Below are positions 8,251 through 15,875 of a stretch of DNA of 64,000 bases, piece by piece; position 1 is the stretch's first letter; each line of letters opens with the position of its first letter. The translations under genes were made by a program, and so were the position numbers. This DNA comes from Flammeovirga pectinis. GTDB lineage: Bacteria > Bacteroidota > Bacteroidia > Cytophagales > Flammeovirgaceae. The notes beneath the pieces are model-generated. The model saw only the letters and a program-made list of their open reading frames with translations, made no database searches and had not been told where the DNA came from. Location of the stretch: positions 3,470,001 through 3,534,000 of the forward strand of contig NZ_CP034562.1 of assembly GCF_003970675.1 (NCBI RefSeq), written 5' to 3'.

Positions 8251-8315
8251 AAATGGCTTAAAGTTTTAGTTTTGTAGTTCCTACATAAACAAAACTATTA
8301 TAACCTTAGCCATTT
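8251..8315. repeat. Imperfect inverted repeat, possible paired IS ends
   Basis: The left arm (8251-8275, beginning AAATGGCTTAAAG) and right arm (8289-8315, ending CTTAGCCATTT) are imperfect reverse complements of about 25 bases, separated by 13 bases. The right arm lies just beyond the end of an IS30-type transposase relic, so these could be terminal inverted repeats facing each other. A folE terminator is the alternative, but no T tract follows. Confidence 0.45.
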
Positions 8316-8346
8316 TGGATCTTGAATTCTAATAACAACTGTAACT

Positions 8347-8466
8347 TTAGGCTGCACTAATATCAATATTATTTATAAGCTCAATAGGACTATAAAATCC
8401 ATACCTTTTACGAGGTCTATTATTGAGTTTATTTTCAATTTTGGAGTATATTTTTAAAATATAAGT
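8347..8466 (-). pseudogene. C-terminal relic of an IS30-type transposase
   Basis: Reading the minus strand gives about 38 residues ending at a stop, including IENKLNNRPRKRYGFYSPIE. The NNRPRK..G...P.E pattern is the typical C terminus of IS30-family DDE transposases. An in-frame stop lies directly upstream, so only the tail survives. It is too short and broken to act. Confidence 0.7.
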
Positions 8467-8628
8467 TTAGTATAGAAGGTCTAATTATGGAATTGATGAA
8501 TATCTGGAAATGAAATATATGTGTTTTGGGTAAATCTGAACTAAAAAATAAACTCTGAATAAAAACGAGACTGGACCTGCTATATTTGATTGGACAGTAA
8601 GTTAAGCCTTAAATAATTATCTTTAATT

Positions 8629-8943
8629 ATGAGAAAGAAAAGAACAGCTTACGACAAGGAGTTTAAACAGATGGTTGTTAATCTTCATAAGACAGGTAAA
8701 TCGATTCAAGAAGTGGGTAGAGAATTAGAATTAAATACTAATATGGTAGCTCGTTGGATCAGAGAGGAAGAAAAATATGGAGAGAATAGTTTTCAAGGAA
8801 ATGGCAAGCCTGTAATGACAGATCTTGAATATGAAAATGCACGATTACGTAAAGCTTTAAAAGAAGCAGAAGAGGAACGTGAGATATTAAAAAAGGCTGT
8901 AAGCATCTTCTCCAGGAGCGACAACAGAAATACCAATTTATAA
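8629..8943 (+). CDS. IS3-family transposase OrfA
   Basis: This 104-residue protein has a helix-turn-helix (about 1-55; TAYDKEFKQMVV and LNTNMVARWI) and a leucine-zipper-like C terminus (YENARLRKALKEAEEEREIL). It recognises the IS ends. A slippery heptamer A AAA AAG at 8889-8895 lies in the correct frame for programmed -1 frameshifting into OrfB, as is standard for IS3 elements. The -1 frame is open from there into the OrfB region and reads KYQFIKAY. Confidence 0.9.
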   Translation: MRKKRTAYDKEFKQMVVNLHKTGKSIQEVGRELELNTNMVARWIREEEKYGENSFQGNGKPVMTDLEYENARLRKALKEAEEEREILKKAVSIFSRSDNRNTNL

Positions 8944-8975
8944 AAGCTTATACAGGTACTTTTGCTGTTGAGAAG

Positions 8976-9828
8976 ATGTGTAAATTATTATCCATTTGCC
9001 GTAGTAGTTACTATGATTGGTTGAATAGAAAAGAATCAAAAAGAACAATTTCAGATAGAAGTATTTCGAATGAAATAAAAGCTATATATAAAGAATCACA
9101 GGGAAGGTTCGGAAGTCCTAAAGTAACCAAAATATTAAATAATAATGGTTTCCATGTCTCTAGACCTAAAGTAGCTAGAATGATGAAAAAAGAGGGTTTA
9201 AGAAATATTATAAGTCGAAAATTTAAAGTTCAAACCACTTTATCAGATCATGATTTGAGAATATCTCCAAATCTTTTAGATCGAAACTTCAATCCACATT
9301 TACCATCTAAAGCGTGGGTGTCTGATATCACTTATTTATGGACTTCTAATGGATGGACTTACCTGACAATCATTATGGATTTATTTGATAGACAAATTAT
9401 AGGTTGGTCCATATCAGATACAATGACTATGGATGAAACGGTAAACCGAGCATGGGAAATGGCTATATTAAATAGAAAACCATCTCATGGTTTAATCTTT
9501 CATTCTGATCGAGGTGTACAGTACGCTAGCAAGAGTTTTCGAAGAATACTTAGTAATCATAATGTGGCACAAAGTATGTCTAGAAAGGATTTGAGATTAA
9601 GAGGATAAAACGCAGTTTTAGGGTACAAAACCTGCTGTAGCAGAAAATTTCTTTAAGATTTTAAAATCTGAATATACAAATCATGTTTCATTTCAAAATT
9701 TATTTCATGTGAAATTGAAAGTGGCAGAGTATATTGAAATTTGGTATAATAGAAAGAGACCTCATTCAAAACTGGGGTATGTCAGTCCCAATTTTTACTA
9801 CAATTATAAAAAGGTTAAGGTGGCTTAA
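8976..9828 (+). pseudogene. IS3-family transposase OrfB, disrupted
   Basis: The first 210 residues (8976-9608) carry an HTH_21 region and the rve DDE core, with catalytic Asp in WVSDITYLW and Asp in HSDRGVQYAS. After MSRK at about 9593, the expected G-N-C-x-D-N codons are replaced by about 40 unrelated bases with a stop at 9606-9608 and a frame change. The true C terminus resumes at 9634-9828 (AVAENFFKILKSEY, ending YNYKKVKVA) and includes the catalytic Glu and the RPHSKLGY motif. The transposase is therefore inactive unless supplied in trans. Confidence 0.85.
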
Positions 9829-9841
9829 TTATTTGTCCAAT

Positions 9842-10393
9842 TTTTTATTGCAAATCCAAAGTAATGGTGATAATAGAACTATACAATCTATTGTGGCAAC
9901 TACATATCATGAATTAGGTCACGCAAGTCATTTTGCTCTTGGAGGAGATAGATGTTACCCTTGGAATAATAATAGTTTTTGTGACGATAGAGATGATCTA
10001 CAAGATGAAATTCTAAAAGAAAGTTGGGCTAAATATATTGAACATCATTTGACTAGACAATGGTTTCCTAACTATAATGGTGATAGATCACAAAATATGA
10101 CTTTCACTCAGATGAATAATACTTTTGAAAATAACGGAGTAGAAGGAAAATATACCTCTCTATTCTTTGATCTGAATGATAACAATGATCAAAGTAATAA
10201 TAATAGAAGCCCTGATAGACCTATTGATAGAGTTAGTGGATATACAACTGCACAAATGCAAAATGCATTAAAAAATGTATCAACTTTACAAGGGCTCAGT
10301 AATAACTTATTAAATTACTATTCAAATGACACTCAAGATAATCTTCAAGATTTAATTGATTCATATAATGAAAACTTAGAACCTATAGACTAA
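9842..10393 (+). pseudogene. 5'-truncated metallopeptidase-like gene
   Basis: Downstream of the IS3 right end an open frame continues for about 183 codons. It contains the zinc-peptidase signature HELGH (9908-9922, in TTYHELGHASHF), followed by conserved-looking KESWAKYIEHHLTRQWFP. The frame continues upstream into IS3 sequence, but those residues are the IS in another frame and not part of the protein. No start region survives between the IS and the folE side, so the N terminus was probably lost on insertion or rearrangement. The next gene starts at its stop codon. Confidence 0.65.
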
Positions 10394-10899
10394 TGAAATT
10401 ATTAATCACCTGTAGCCTAGCATTACTCTTTTTAACTAAGTGTAAAAGTGAATGTGATCATTGTGATAATGATTATAAAGGTAGTATTTCACAATATCAA
10501 ATAGTAAATACACTCAATAAAAAAGTTCTTATCAAAATATACAGTAATGATATTACTACTAACCTTAACTTGAACCCAAGTGATACCTCTAATTATTGGA
10601 ATAGAATAATAGAGCCAGCTGAACCTGTATCTTCTTTTTTTAGAGTGGATCATTTTAACAATAGAAATAGTTTCCCTTATGATAGTGATTCTATATCAAT
10701 TATTATTGATAATCAAGTTCAGAAAAAATTTATCTACGATTTAATGAACAAAGATATTAATTGGGATATATCATTGTATAACGACTTTTCAGCATATGAA
10801 ATAGTGAAAGAAAAAGATAATACCAATGAAGTACTTTCTTCCTCTGATAATACACATCACTTTTATTATATTATTGATTCAAATAAGATAAATAATTAG
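10393..10899 (+). CDS. Putative secreted lipoprotein of unknown function
   Basis: This 168-residue protein has a hydrophobic N terminus ending LALLFLTKC, a lipobox-like site with an unusual Lys before Cys. No domain was recognised. Its start overlaps the stop of the truncated metallopeptidase (TAATG), suggesting the two formed one unit before the IS event. A strong terminator follows. Confidence 0.55.
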   Translation: MKLLITCSLALLFLTKCKSECDHCDNDYKGSISQYQIVNTLNKKVLIKIYSNDITTNLNLNPSDTSNYWNRIIEPAEPVSSFFRVDHFNNRNSFPYDSDSISIIIDNQVQKKFIYDLMNKDINWDISLYNDFSAYEIVKEKDNTNEVLSSSDNTHHFYYIIDSNKINN

Positions 10900-10908
10900 C
10901 TTACTAAA

Positions 10909-10955
10909 AATAAGAGTCACCGTTTATTTTATAAAAGGTGACTCTTATTTTTTTA
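10909..10955 (+). terminator. Rho-independent terminator
   Basis: A perfect 13-bp stem (10909-10921 with 10937-10949, core AAGAGTCACC) with a 15-base loop is followed by TTTTTTT. Confidence 0.85.
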
Positions 10956-11094
10956 CAATATTACTTCATTAATAAAGTCTTACTCTACTTATTTAACTCA
11001 CTAATGAATTCTTAAGCTTCTTACAAAGAATAAATATTATAGCCGAAACGTGTATTAATTAATGTACGTCTAAATGAAATTCTTAGAAAAATGT

Positions 11095-11395
11095 AACCTA
11101 CTTGCCCCGATACAGAACTTACTAACACCTCTAAAATCTGCGTTCTTGATAGTTTTAAGGCTGTTTTTGAAATTTGGACGGACAAATAGAGTACAAAAAT
11201 GATGAAGTAGGATTTTGATAATTTTGGAGGATGAAAAAAACATTGATTTTAACATTTTAAACCTTTCTTACTCCAACCCCATGTATACTTTGTAGATTTT
11301 GTATACTAACTATCAAAAACCTTTGATTAACGCTTATTTAAGCTGTTTTATGAGAGGGTTTAGTATACAATTGGTTGTATACTTAGGTGTAGACT
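11095..11395. repeat. mnmE-end direct repeat 1 (left array boundary) plus 280-bp repeat
   Basis: Positions 11095-11122 copy the last codons of mnmE (minus strand TTAGTAAGTTCTG...CAAGTAG) with two extra C bases inside the core. About 280 bases of cassette-specific sequence follow, roughly 95% identical to 15544-15818. It contains GTATAC at 11283-11288, 11301-11306, 11363-11368 and 11377-11382; the last two form a palindrome with arms GTATACAA and TTGTATAC. No mnmE-type terminator lies to its left, so this is taken as the outer boundary (attR-like) of the defence array. Confidence 0.8.
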
Positions 11396-11411
11396 AAACA
11401 CATAACCTTAT

Positions 11412-12752
11412 CTATTCCTTTTCAATAACTCTTATTGAATATGGTTCCGTTTGATCTTCAGAAATAAGCCTTTCTCGATATAATTCTTTCTTAGTAAAAT
11501 TTCTATATATACTATTTGATAAAGCTCTATGACCATTTTTTATGATGTTTCCATCTTTATCTACTTCATTAAAAGGATGTGCACAAATCTTTAGGCAATT
11601 ATCATGTTCAAAAATCTCCTTCAACAAGGTTTTATCACTTAATCCACACGATAAACCTAGAATTGTAACATAGTATTTTCCTGTATCTAAATAATCTAAA
11701 ACCTTATCAAGGTTACTTTGTCTTTTGTATAGATTTGACTTTATGAATTCGAGATAAGCATCAACTTCTAATTCCTCTATCTGCTTTATATGTTTATCAT
11801 ATTCGTTTCCATAACCAAAAATTATATATTCCTCTTCTTCTAATGATCCGTGAATATGGATATGTTCCCAATTATAAGCTCCTTGATTATATTGTTCTGT
11901 GTATATCAATGGAGTTCTTGTATAGTTAAAGTTGACAATAACACTATTTTTTGCTATTTGAAAAGGTAGTTCATATTCATTCTTTCCATCAGGATTTCTA
12001 TCAAACATCACTTTGCCTCTAGAATATGGATCTTCTTCTATAACTTTATAAAAATGTTTAAGAGGAATAGAGTTTAAAAGTGGCAGCCTGATTGACTCTA
12101 CCCAATTATCATTAGATTTTTTTCTTCTTAAATTTAGAAAAGCTTTCTCTTCTTTTTTAAGATAATTGATTAACTCACTTCTTACTTCTTTAAAACCTTG
12201 ATTATACTTTTGTAATAATTCTGAATTAGGCTTCTCATTTTGAATTGTACTCAATAACCGTTCATAATAAAATTTCTCTATTTCTACCCATCCTTTTTCT
12301 TTTGAATCAATTATCAACCTCTCTAGAAAAAAGTTTTTCGAATTAACAGTAAAAGTGTAATTTGGAAAATCATTAAATATTTCTTTAAAATGATCTCTTA
12401 AAACAGGATGTATATCTATTCTAAGATCAGGTCTTGCTTTATTATCTGTAAGTTCTTTATCACTCACTTTTCTTAATTCATAAGATTCATTACTTTTTGA
12501 ACGATAAGTATGTAATGATATAATAACTTGTCCTACTTCAATATTTTCGCTACATACCAGTCTATTTCCTCTGCTCCAATCTCTAAAAAAATAGTTCCCA
12601 ACAAATTTACCTAGCTCCTCATTTATTTTATCAATAGGAAATAAAGACTTTAAAAAATCTCCATAAGATGTTTTCATCCCATGAGCCATATCAAACCCAT
12701 TGCCTATTAAGATAAGATGGTTTGTATCTTCTGTTAGTCCGTTTTTGTTCAT
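11412..12752 (-). CDS. AbiH-family abortive infection protein
   Basis: This 446-residue protein begins with the AbiH hallmark LILIGNGFDMAHGMKTSYGD (Gly17-Asn-Gly-Phe-Asp21), a nucleotide-binding-like motif. Later conserved segments are VNFNYTRT, HIHGSLEEE and IIFGYGNE. AbiH was described as a lactococcal plasmid phage-resistance factor, and the family is widespread in defence islands; its biochemical activity is not settled. It lies first inside the left boundary of the mnmE-linked array, transcribed leftwards, 103 bases downstream of the Fic gene. Expression from the Fic or its own promoter is possible. Confidence 0.88.
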   Translation of the reverse strand: MNKNGLTEDTNHLILIGNGFDMAHGMKTSYGDFLKSLFPIDKINEELGKFVGNYFFRDWSRGNRLVCSENIEVGQVIISLHTYRSKSNESYELRKVSDKELTDNKARPDLRIDIHPVLRDHFKEIFNDFPNYTFTVNSKNFFLERLIIDSKEKGWVEIEKFYYERLLSTIQNEKPNSELLQKYNQGFKEVRSELINYLKKEEKAFLNLRRKKSNDNWVESIRLPLLNSIPLKHFYKVIEEDPYSRGKVMFDRNPDGKNEYELPFQIAKNSVIVNFNYTRTPLIYTEQYNQGAYNWEHIHIHGSLEEEEYIIFGYGNEYDKHIKQIEELEVDAYLEFIKSNLYKRQSNLDKVLDYLDTGKYYVTILGLSCGLSDKTLLKEIFEHDNCLKICAHPFNEVDKDGNIIKNGHRALSNSIYRNFTKKELYRERLISEDQTEPYSIRVIEKE

Positions 12753-12855
12753 AAGATCATTCTTCTTTTATGAAAGAGTTTTTTAATTATCAGTATGAAA
12801 TAACTAATCAATAATATACTGACAATTGAGTTTATAAAAAGTTATAATTCAATAT

Positions 12856-13980
12856 TTACTTCAAAACAAAATTCTTGTTCCTATCTCCTGCAGAAGATTT
12901 CACCAATATTCCCAATCCAATTAAATACTCAATATCTCTTGTTGCTGTCTGGAAAGAGCATTTCGTCATTCTGCTCCATTTTCGATTATTCATACCTCCT
13001 TCAAAATCATCTTCAAGCATTTTATTAATTACTTTTATCTGACGATTATTGAATTTTACTTGAGTATATTTTTTCCAAAAGTTATCTCTTTTTAAAAGCT
13101 TATCTAATTTTTGATTAGACAACTCTATTGCCCCTTGAATTGCTCCTAAGAAGTAGAGAATAAAACTTGTAATATCCATATTACCTTTAGAATTGAACTC
13201 TAACTGACGGTAATACTCCCCTTTATTTCTTGAGATATAAGAAGAAAAACCAATGGTTCGGATGGAATCTGAAAAACTATTGGCAAGTATTTTATCTACT
13301 AAATTTCTCCCTATTCTACCATTCCCATCTTCGAAAGGATGTATTATTTCATACCATAAGTGAGCAATTGCAGATTTTATAAATGGGTGTATGGAAGACT
13401 CAGTATTAAACCACGCAATAAATGAATTCATTTCTCGACGAATCATTTTTACTTCTGGAGCAATGTAAATTACTTTATTTCCACTACGTATCTGCATTCT
13501 CTCTTTTGTATATTCTCCTGCAACAATTGATTCTCCATCAGATAGCCCATTAGGAAAATAGGTTTTATGCCATTTATACAGTGATTCATGAGTGAGTTTT
13601 TCATCAGCATGAAGAATTGCATCGGCAAAAACTTCCACATTATTATCTGAGATAAACTTTTTCTTTGTGTGTGAGTATCCAAAAGATTTCTTCACCGAAT
13701 TACGAATATCCTCTTTATTTAAAATCTGCCCTTCGATCTCAGCATTCGCAAATACCTCATCTGACAAAGCCGTGATGATTACTTCATTTCTTGCATCAAT
13801 ATTGACATCTTTAAAACGACCTTTGATAAAGCCATAAGCTTCCATTACTAAGGCTAATTGACGAAATACTTTACTTTCATCAAACATAAAATTTGGCCAA
13901 TCTTCGTGATTATATTTATACAGCTCTTCCATATTCACAAAATATGGAAATATAAAATGTAAACCTAAATCCATATTCAC
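12856..13980 (-). CDS. Fic-domain protein (DUF4172-type N terminus)
   Basis: Fic enzymes transfer AMP or other moieties to target proteins. The canonical motif HPFEDGNGRIGR spans residues 214-225. The N terminus (YNHEDWPNF and following) resembles the DUF4172 helical region. The usual inhibitory motif (S/T)xxxE(G/N) appears as Asn79-A-E-I-Glu83-Gly, so the first position is Asn rather than Ser/Thr. A winged-helix-like C terminus (about 310-374) ends the protein. An internal start at 13932 (Met17) better fits the family's N terminus. It lies between AbiH and the AAA ATPase; a decayed copy of its 3' end occurs at about 17993-18070. Confidence 0.88.
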   Translation of the reverse strand: MNMDLGLHFIFPYFVNMEELYKYNHEDWPNFMFDESKVFRQLALVMEAYGFIKGRFKDVNIDARNEVIITALSDEVFANAEIEGQILNKEDIRNSVKKSFGYSHTKKKFISDNNVEVFADAILHADEKLTHESLYKWHKTYFPNGLSDGESIVAGEYTKERMQIRSGNKVIYIAPEVKMIRREMNSFIAWFNTESSIHPFIKSAIAHLWYEIIHPFEDGNGRIGRNLVDKILANSFSDSIRTIGFSSYISRNKGEYYRQLEFNSKGNMDITSFILYFLGAIQGAIELSNQKLDKLLKRDNFWKKYTQVKFNNRQIKVINKMLEDDFEGGMNNRKWSRMTKCSFQTATRDIEYLIGLGILVKSSAGDRNKNFVLK

Positions 13981-14028
13981 ATTTTTTGGAGATATAATAT
14001 TAATTAGAGATAATAAAAGCTCTAAATC

Positions 14029-14125
14029 CGTCTCATTAAGTCTATATGGCTTCTTGTATACAAAATAGTTTAACCCAAATTTTGATGTTTTTTTGGAGGT
14101 AGAAAAATATTCATGTTAACATCCT
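14029..14125. repeat. Degenerate cassette-repeat fragment between fic and the ATPase gene
   Basis: Positions 14029-14064 match 17716-17751 with about three differences (shared core CTTCTTGTATAC). The following 14076-14125 (TTTTGATG...TTGGAGG...TTAACATCC) resembles the inner part of the 280-bp cassette repeat (11211-11260). It looks like a worn former cassette boundary. Confidence 0.5.
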
Positions 14126-14128
14126 CCT

Positions 14129-15298
14129 TTAATAATTCAATCCAAATGTCCACAAAGGTAAGACGTTTAAGTATCCAAATTCAAGATCATCTTTCACAAT
14201 AAATGACTTACCATCCTGTTCTATTTGTTTTTGCTGTTTATTCTTTCCTCCTACTTCAAAAGTATAATCTCCAACTACAAAATCAGCTTTCTTAGAGGAG
14301 ATCACTTCATTTCTAACCTGCATTTGATTGAGAAAAAATGTTTCCCTTATATTCCCTATATTAGATTTTTCTTGTGCTAAACTAAATACCAAATTTGTAT
14401 TATCAAGATATACTTTATCTACTTTTCCTAAACCTCTTATACCATTAGTTTCATTTCGTAATTGCCCAATCAAACCTGCTTTCTCCATGTAGGTAAAATA
14501 GTCATCTAAAGAGTTACGGCTTACTTTTAGTATCTCTGCAATTTTTGTGAAATTAGGTTTAAATGGAACGCTTTCCGCAATAATAGATAACAACCGCTTT
14601 AATTTTCGACTCGTCGAAATATTCATATTAGCATACTGTGGGATATCTACTTCCAATGTTTGGGCAATTATTTGGCTTAACCTCACAAAAATCTCATCTT
14701 CAATCCCAAAAGGGTAATATCCTTTTTTAATATAATCTTGAAAAAGAGGTAAAGGATGCTTTAGATTCGTAATATTTATATCTCCTTGAATAATCTGCTC
14801 CAATGAAAAAGGTTTGACATCATATTTGTGAAACATATTCAAGTACTCTCTAAATGACAGACCTTTCATATGATACATTAATGCCCTTCTACTTAGATCT
14901 GAAGATCCCTTTATTATATCAAGAACAGAAGAGCCTGTGAAAGCTACTTTTAAATCTGGAAATGAATCATAAATGTTTTTCAATTCTCTAGACCAATTCG
15001 AATATTTATGAATTTCATCAATAAATAAATATTCCCCTGCATTTTTATAAAAGGTATCTGCTAAATCATAAAGTGAATTTTGCCCAAAATACATATCGTC
15101 TGCAGTTACATATAATGCTTTTTTAGTATCTAAATTCTCTTTTATAAACTGTAGTATCATTGTTGTTTTCCCTACACCCCTTGGACCAACAATTCCAATC
15201 ATCCTACTATTCCAAGATATTTCTTCATATATATAACGCTTGAAATCGATATTTACATGTCTGATTAAAGTCTCAAACTTTTGATATAATACTCTCAT
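14129..15298 (-). CDS. AAA-family ATPase with DUF4143 C terminus
   Basis: This 389-residue protein has Walker A GPRGVGKTT (about 38-46), Walker B YLFIDEIH (about 90-97), a sensor-like FTGSSVLDI, and a C-terminal DUF4143 region. The latter includes a winged-helix-like segment (about 240-280) and a restriction-endonuclease-like tail (SSKKADFVVGDYTFEVGGKNK). Such ATPases are very common as multicopy accessory genes in Bacteroidota; their role is unclear and defence or toxin-like functions are suggested. Two palindromic repeats of GCACAAYTAAAAGTGC type lie just upstream and are probably its operator. It is the promoter-proximal gene of cassette A. Confidence 0.87.
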   Translation of the reverse strand: MRVLYQKFETLIRHVNIDFKRYIYEEISWNSRMIGIVGPRGVGKTTMILQFIKENLDTKKALYVTADDMYFGQNSLYDLADTFYKNAGEYLFIDEIHKYSNWSRELKNIYDSFPDLKVAFTGSSVLDIIKGSSDLSRRALMYHMKGLSFREYLNMFHKYDVKPFSLEQIIQGDINITNLKHPLPLFQDYIKKGYYPFGIEDEIFVRLSQIIAQTLEVDIPQYANMNISTSRKLKRLLSIIAESVPFKPNFTKIAEILKVSRNSLDDYFTYMEKAGLIGQLRNETNGIRGLGKVDKVYLDNTNLVFSLAQEKSNIGNIRETFFLNQMQVRNEVISSKKADFVVGDYTFEVGGKNKQQKQIEQDGKSFIVKDDLEFGYLNVLPLWTFGLNY

Positions 15299-15330
15299 TT
15301 TTCAATCGAAAATTTACTTAAAAATAAAAA

Positions 15331-15379
15331 CGCACAACTAAAAGTACAAAAAATAAAATAAACGCACAATTAAAAGTGT
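15331..15379. promoter_or_regulatory. Two palindromic operator-like repeats upstream of the ATPase gene
   Basis: CGCACAACTAAAAGTAC (15331-15347) and CGCACAATTAAAAGTGT (15363-15379) are spaced 32 bases apart. Each is an inverted repeat of GCAC/GTGC type around AAYTAAAA. The same pair, also with a 32-base period, occurs at 22461-22509. Binding by the ATPase's own winged helix is a guess. Confidence 0.5.
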
Positions 15380-15397
15380 AATTTATTCTTATTGAAA

Positions 15398-15547
15398 AGT
15401 ATCAATAAGTCCACTAAATAGTCATTGAAATTAATCTTTTTCAACAAACAAACTATACCGCACAAAAAAAGAGGGTAAAAACCCTCTTTTCAATATCATT
15501 AAAGCTATATTTTAAAACCTACTTGCCGATACAGAACTTACTAACAC
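15398..15547. repeat. Terminal repeat with mnmE terminator and mnmE 3' end (copy 2)
   Basis: The sequence from AGTATCAATAAGTCC (15398) through the hairpin GAGGGTAAAAACCCTC (about 15471-15486) to the mnmE-end copy (15516-15547) matches 22546-22687 at the true mnmE end. It therefore contains a duplicate of the mnmE stop region and terminator. The mnmE core TTCTGTATCGGCAAGTAG is exact here on the minus strand. This is the junction between cassettes A and B. Confidence 0.82.
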
Positions 15548-15818
15548 CTCTAAAATATACGTTTTTGATAGTGTTAAGGATGTTTTTGAAATTTGGACAG
15601 ACAAATAGAGTACAAAAATGATGAAGTAGGATTTTGATAATTTTGGAGGATGAAAAAAACATTGATTTTAACATTTTAAACCTTTCTTACTCTAACCCAA
15701 TGTATACTTTGTAGATTTTGTATACTAACTATCAAAAACCTTTGATTAACGCTTATTTAAGCTGTTTTATGAGAGGGTTTAGTATACAATTGGTTGTATA
15801 CTTTGATGTAGACTAACT
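15548..15818. repeat. 280-bp cassette repeat, copy 2
   Basis: About 95% identical to 11127-11395. GTATAC sites fall at 15702-15707, 15720-15725, 15782-15787 and 15796-15801. The last two form the same palindrome with TTGG centre. There is no open reading frame; it may be a recombination accessory site or an untranslated region. Confidence 0.75.
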
Positions 15819-15875
15819 ACATTACTCCTCTTCAATATCACCTTTTTATAAGATATCTTCTAGTTTTAATTCTTG

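Larger units (their letters stand above)
8215..8589. other. Mobile-element debris between folE and the IS3 element
   Basis: This stretch has no intact gene. It holds a long imperfect inverted repeat (8251-8315) and the C-terminal relic of an IS30-type transposase. About 120 bases of AT-rich sequence next to the IS3-family element have no recognisable content. Confidence 0.6.
8590..9840 (+). mobile_element. IS3-family (IS150-like) insertion sequence, inactivated
   Basis: The element is about 1250 bp. The left end (from 8590, TTGGACA...TTAAGCC) and right end (to 9840, reverse complement TTGGACA...TTAAGCC) are imperfect terminal inverted repeats of about 20 bp. It encodes OrfA and OrfB in the IS3 arrangement with a frameshift signal, but OrfB is disrupted at about 9593-9633. 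No matching target duplication is visible at the flanks. The right end abuts a truncated metallopeptidase gene. Confidence 0.85.

Noticed and set aside
9734-9841. N-terminal 36 codons of the long frame running into the metallopeptidase
   Set aside because: This is IS3 OrfB sequence read in the wrong frame; the OrfB C terminus occupies the same bases.
11070-11255. 61-codon minus-strand frame over mnmE-end repeat 1
   Set aside because: It lies on the repeat itself; the matching frame is not kept in copies 2 and 3, so it is not a conserved peptide gene.
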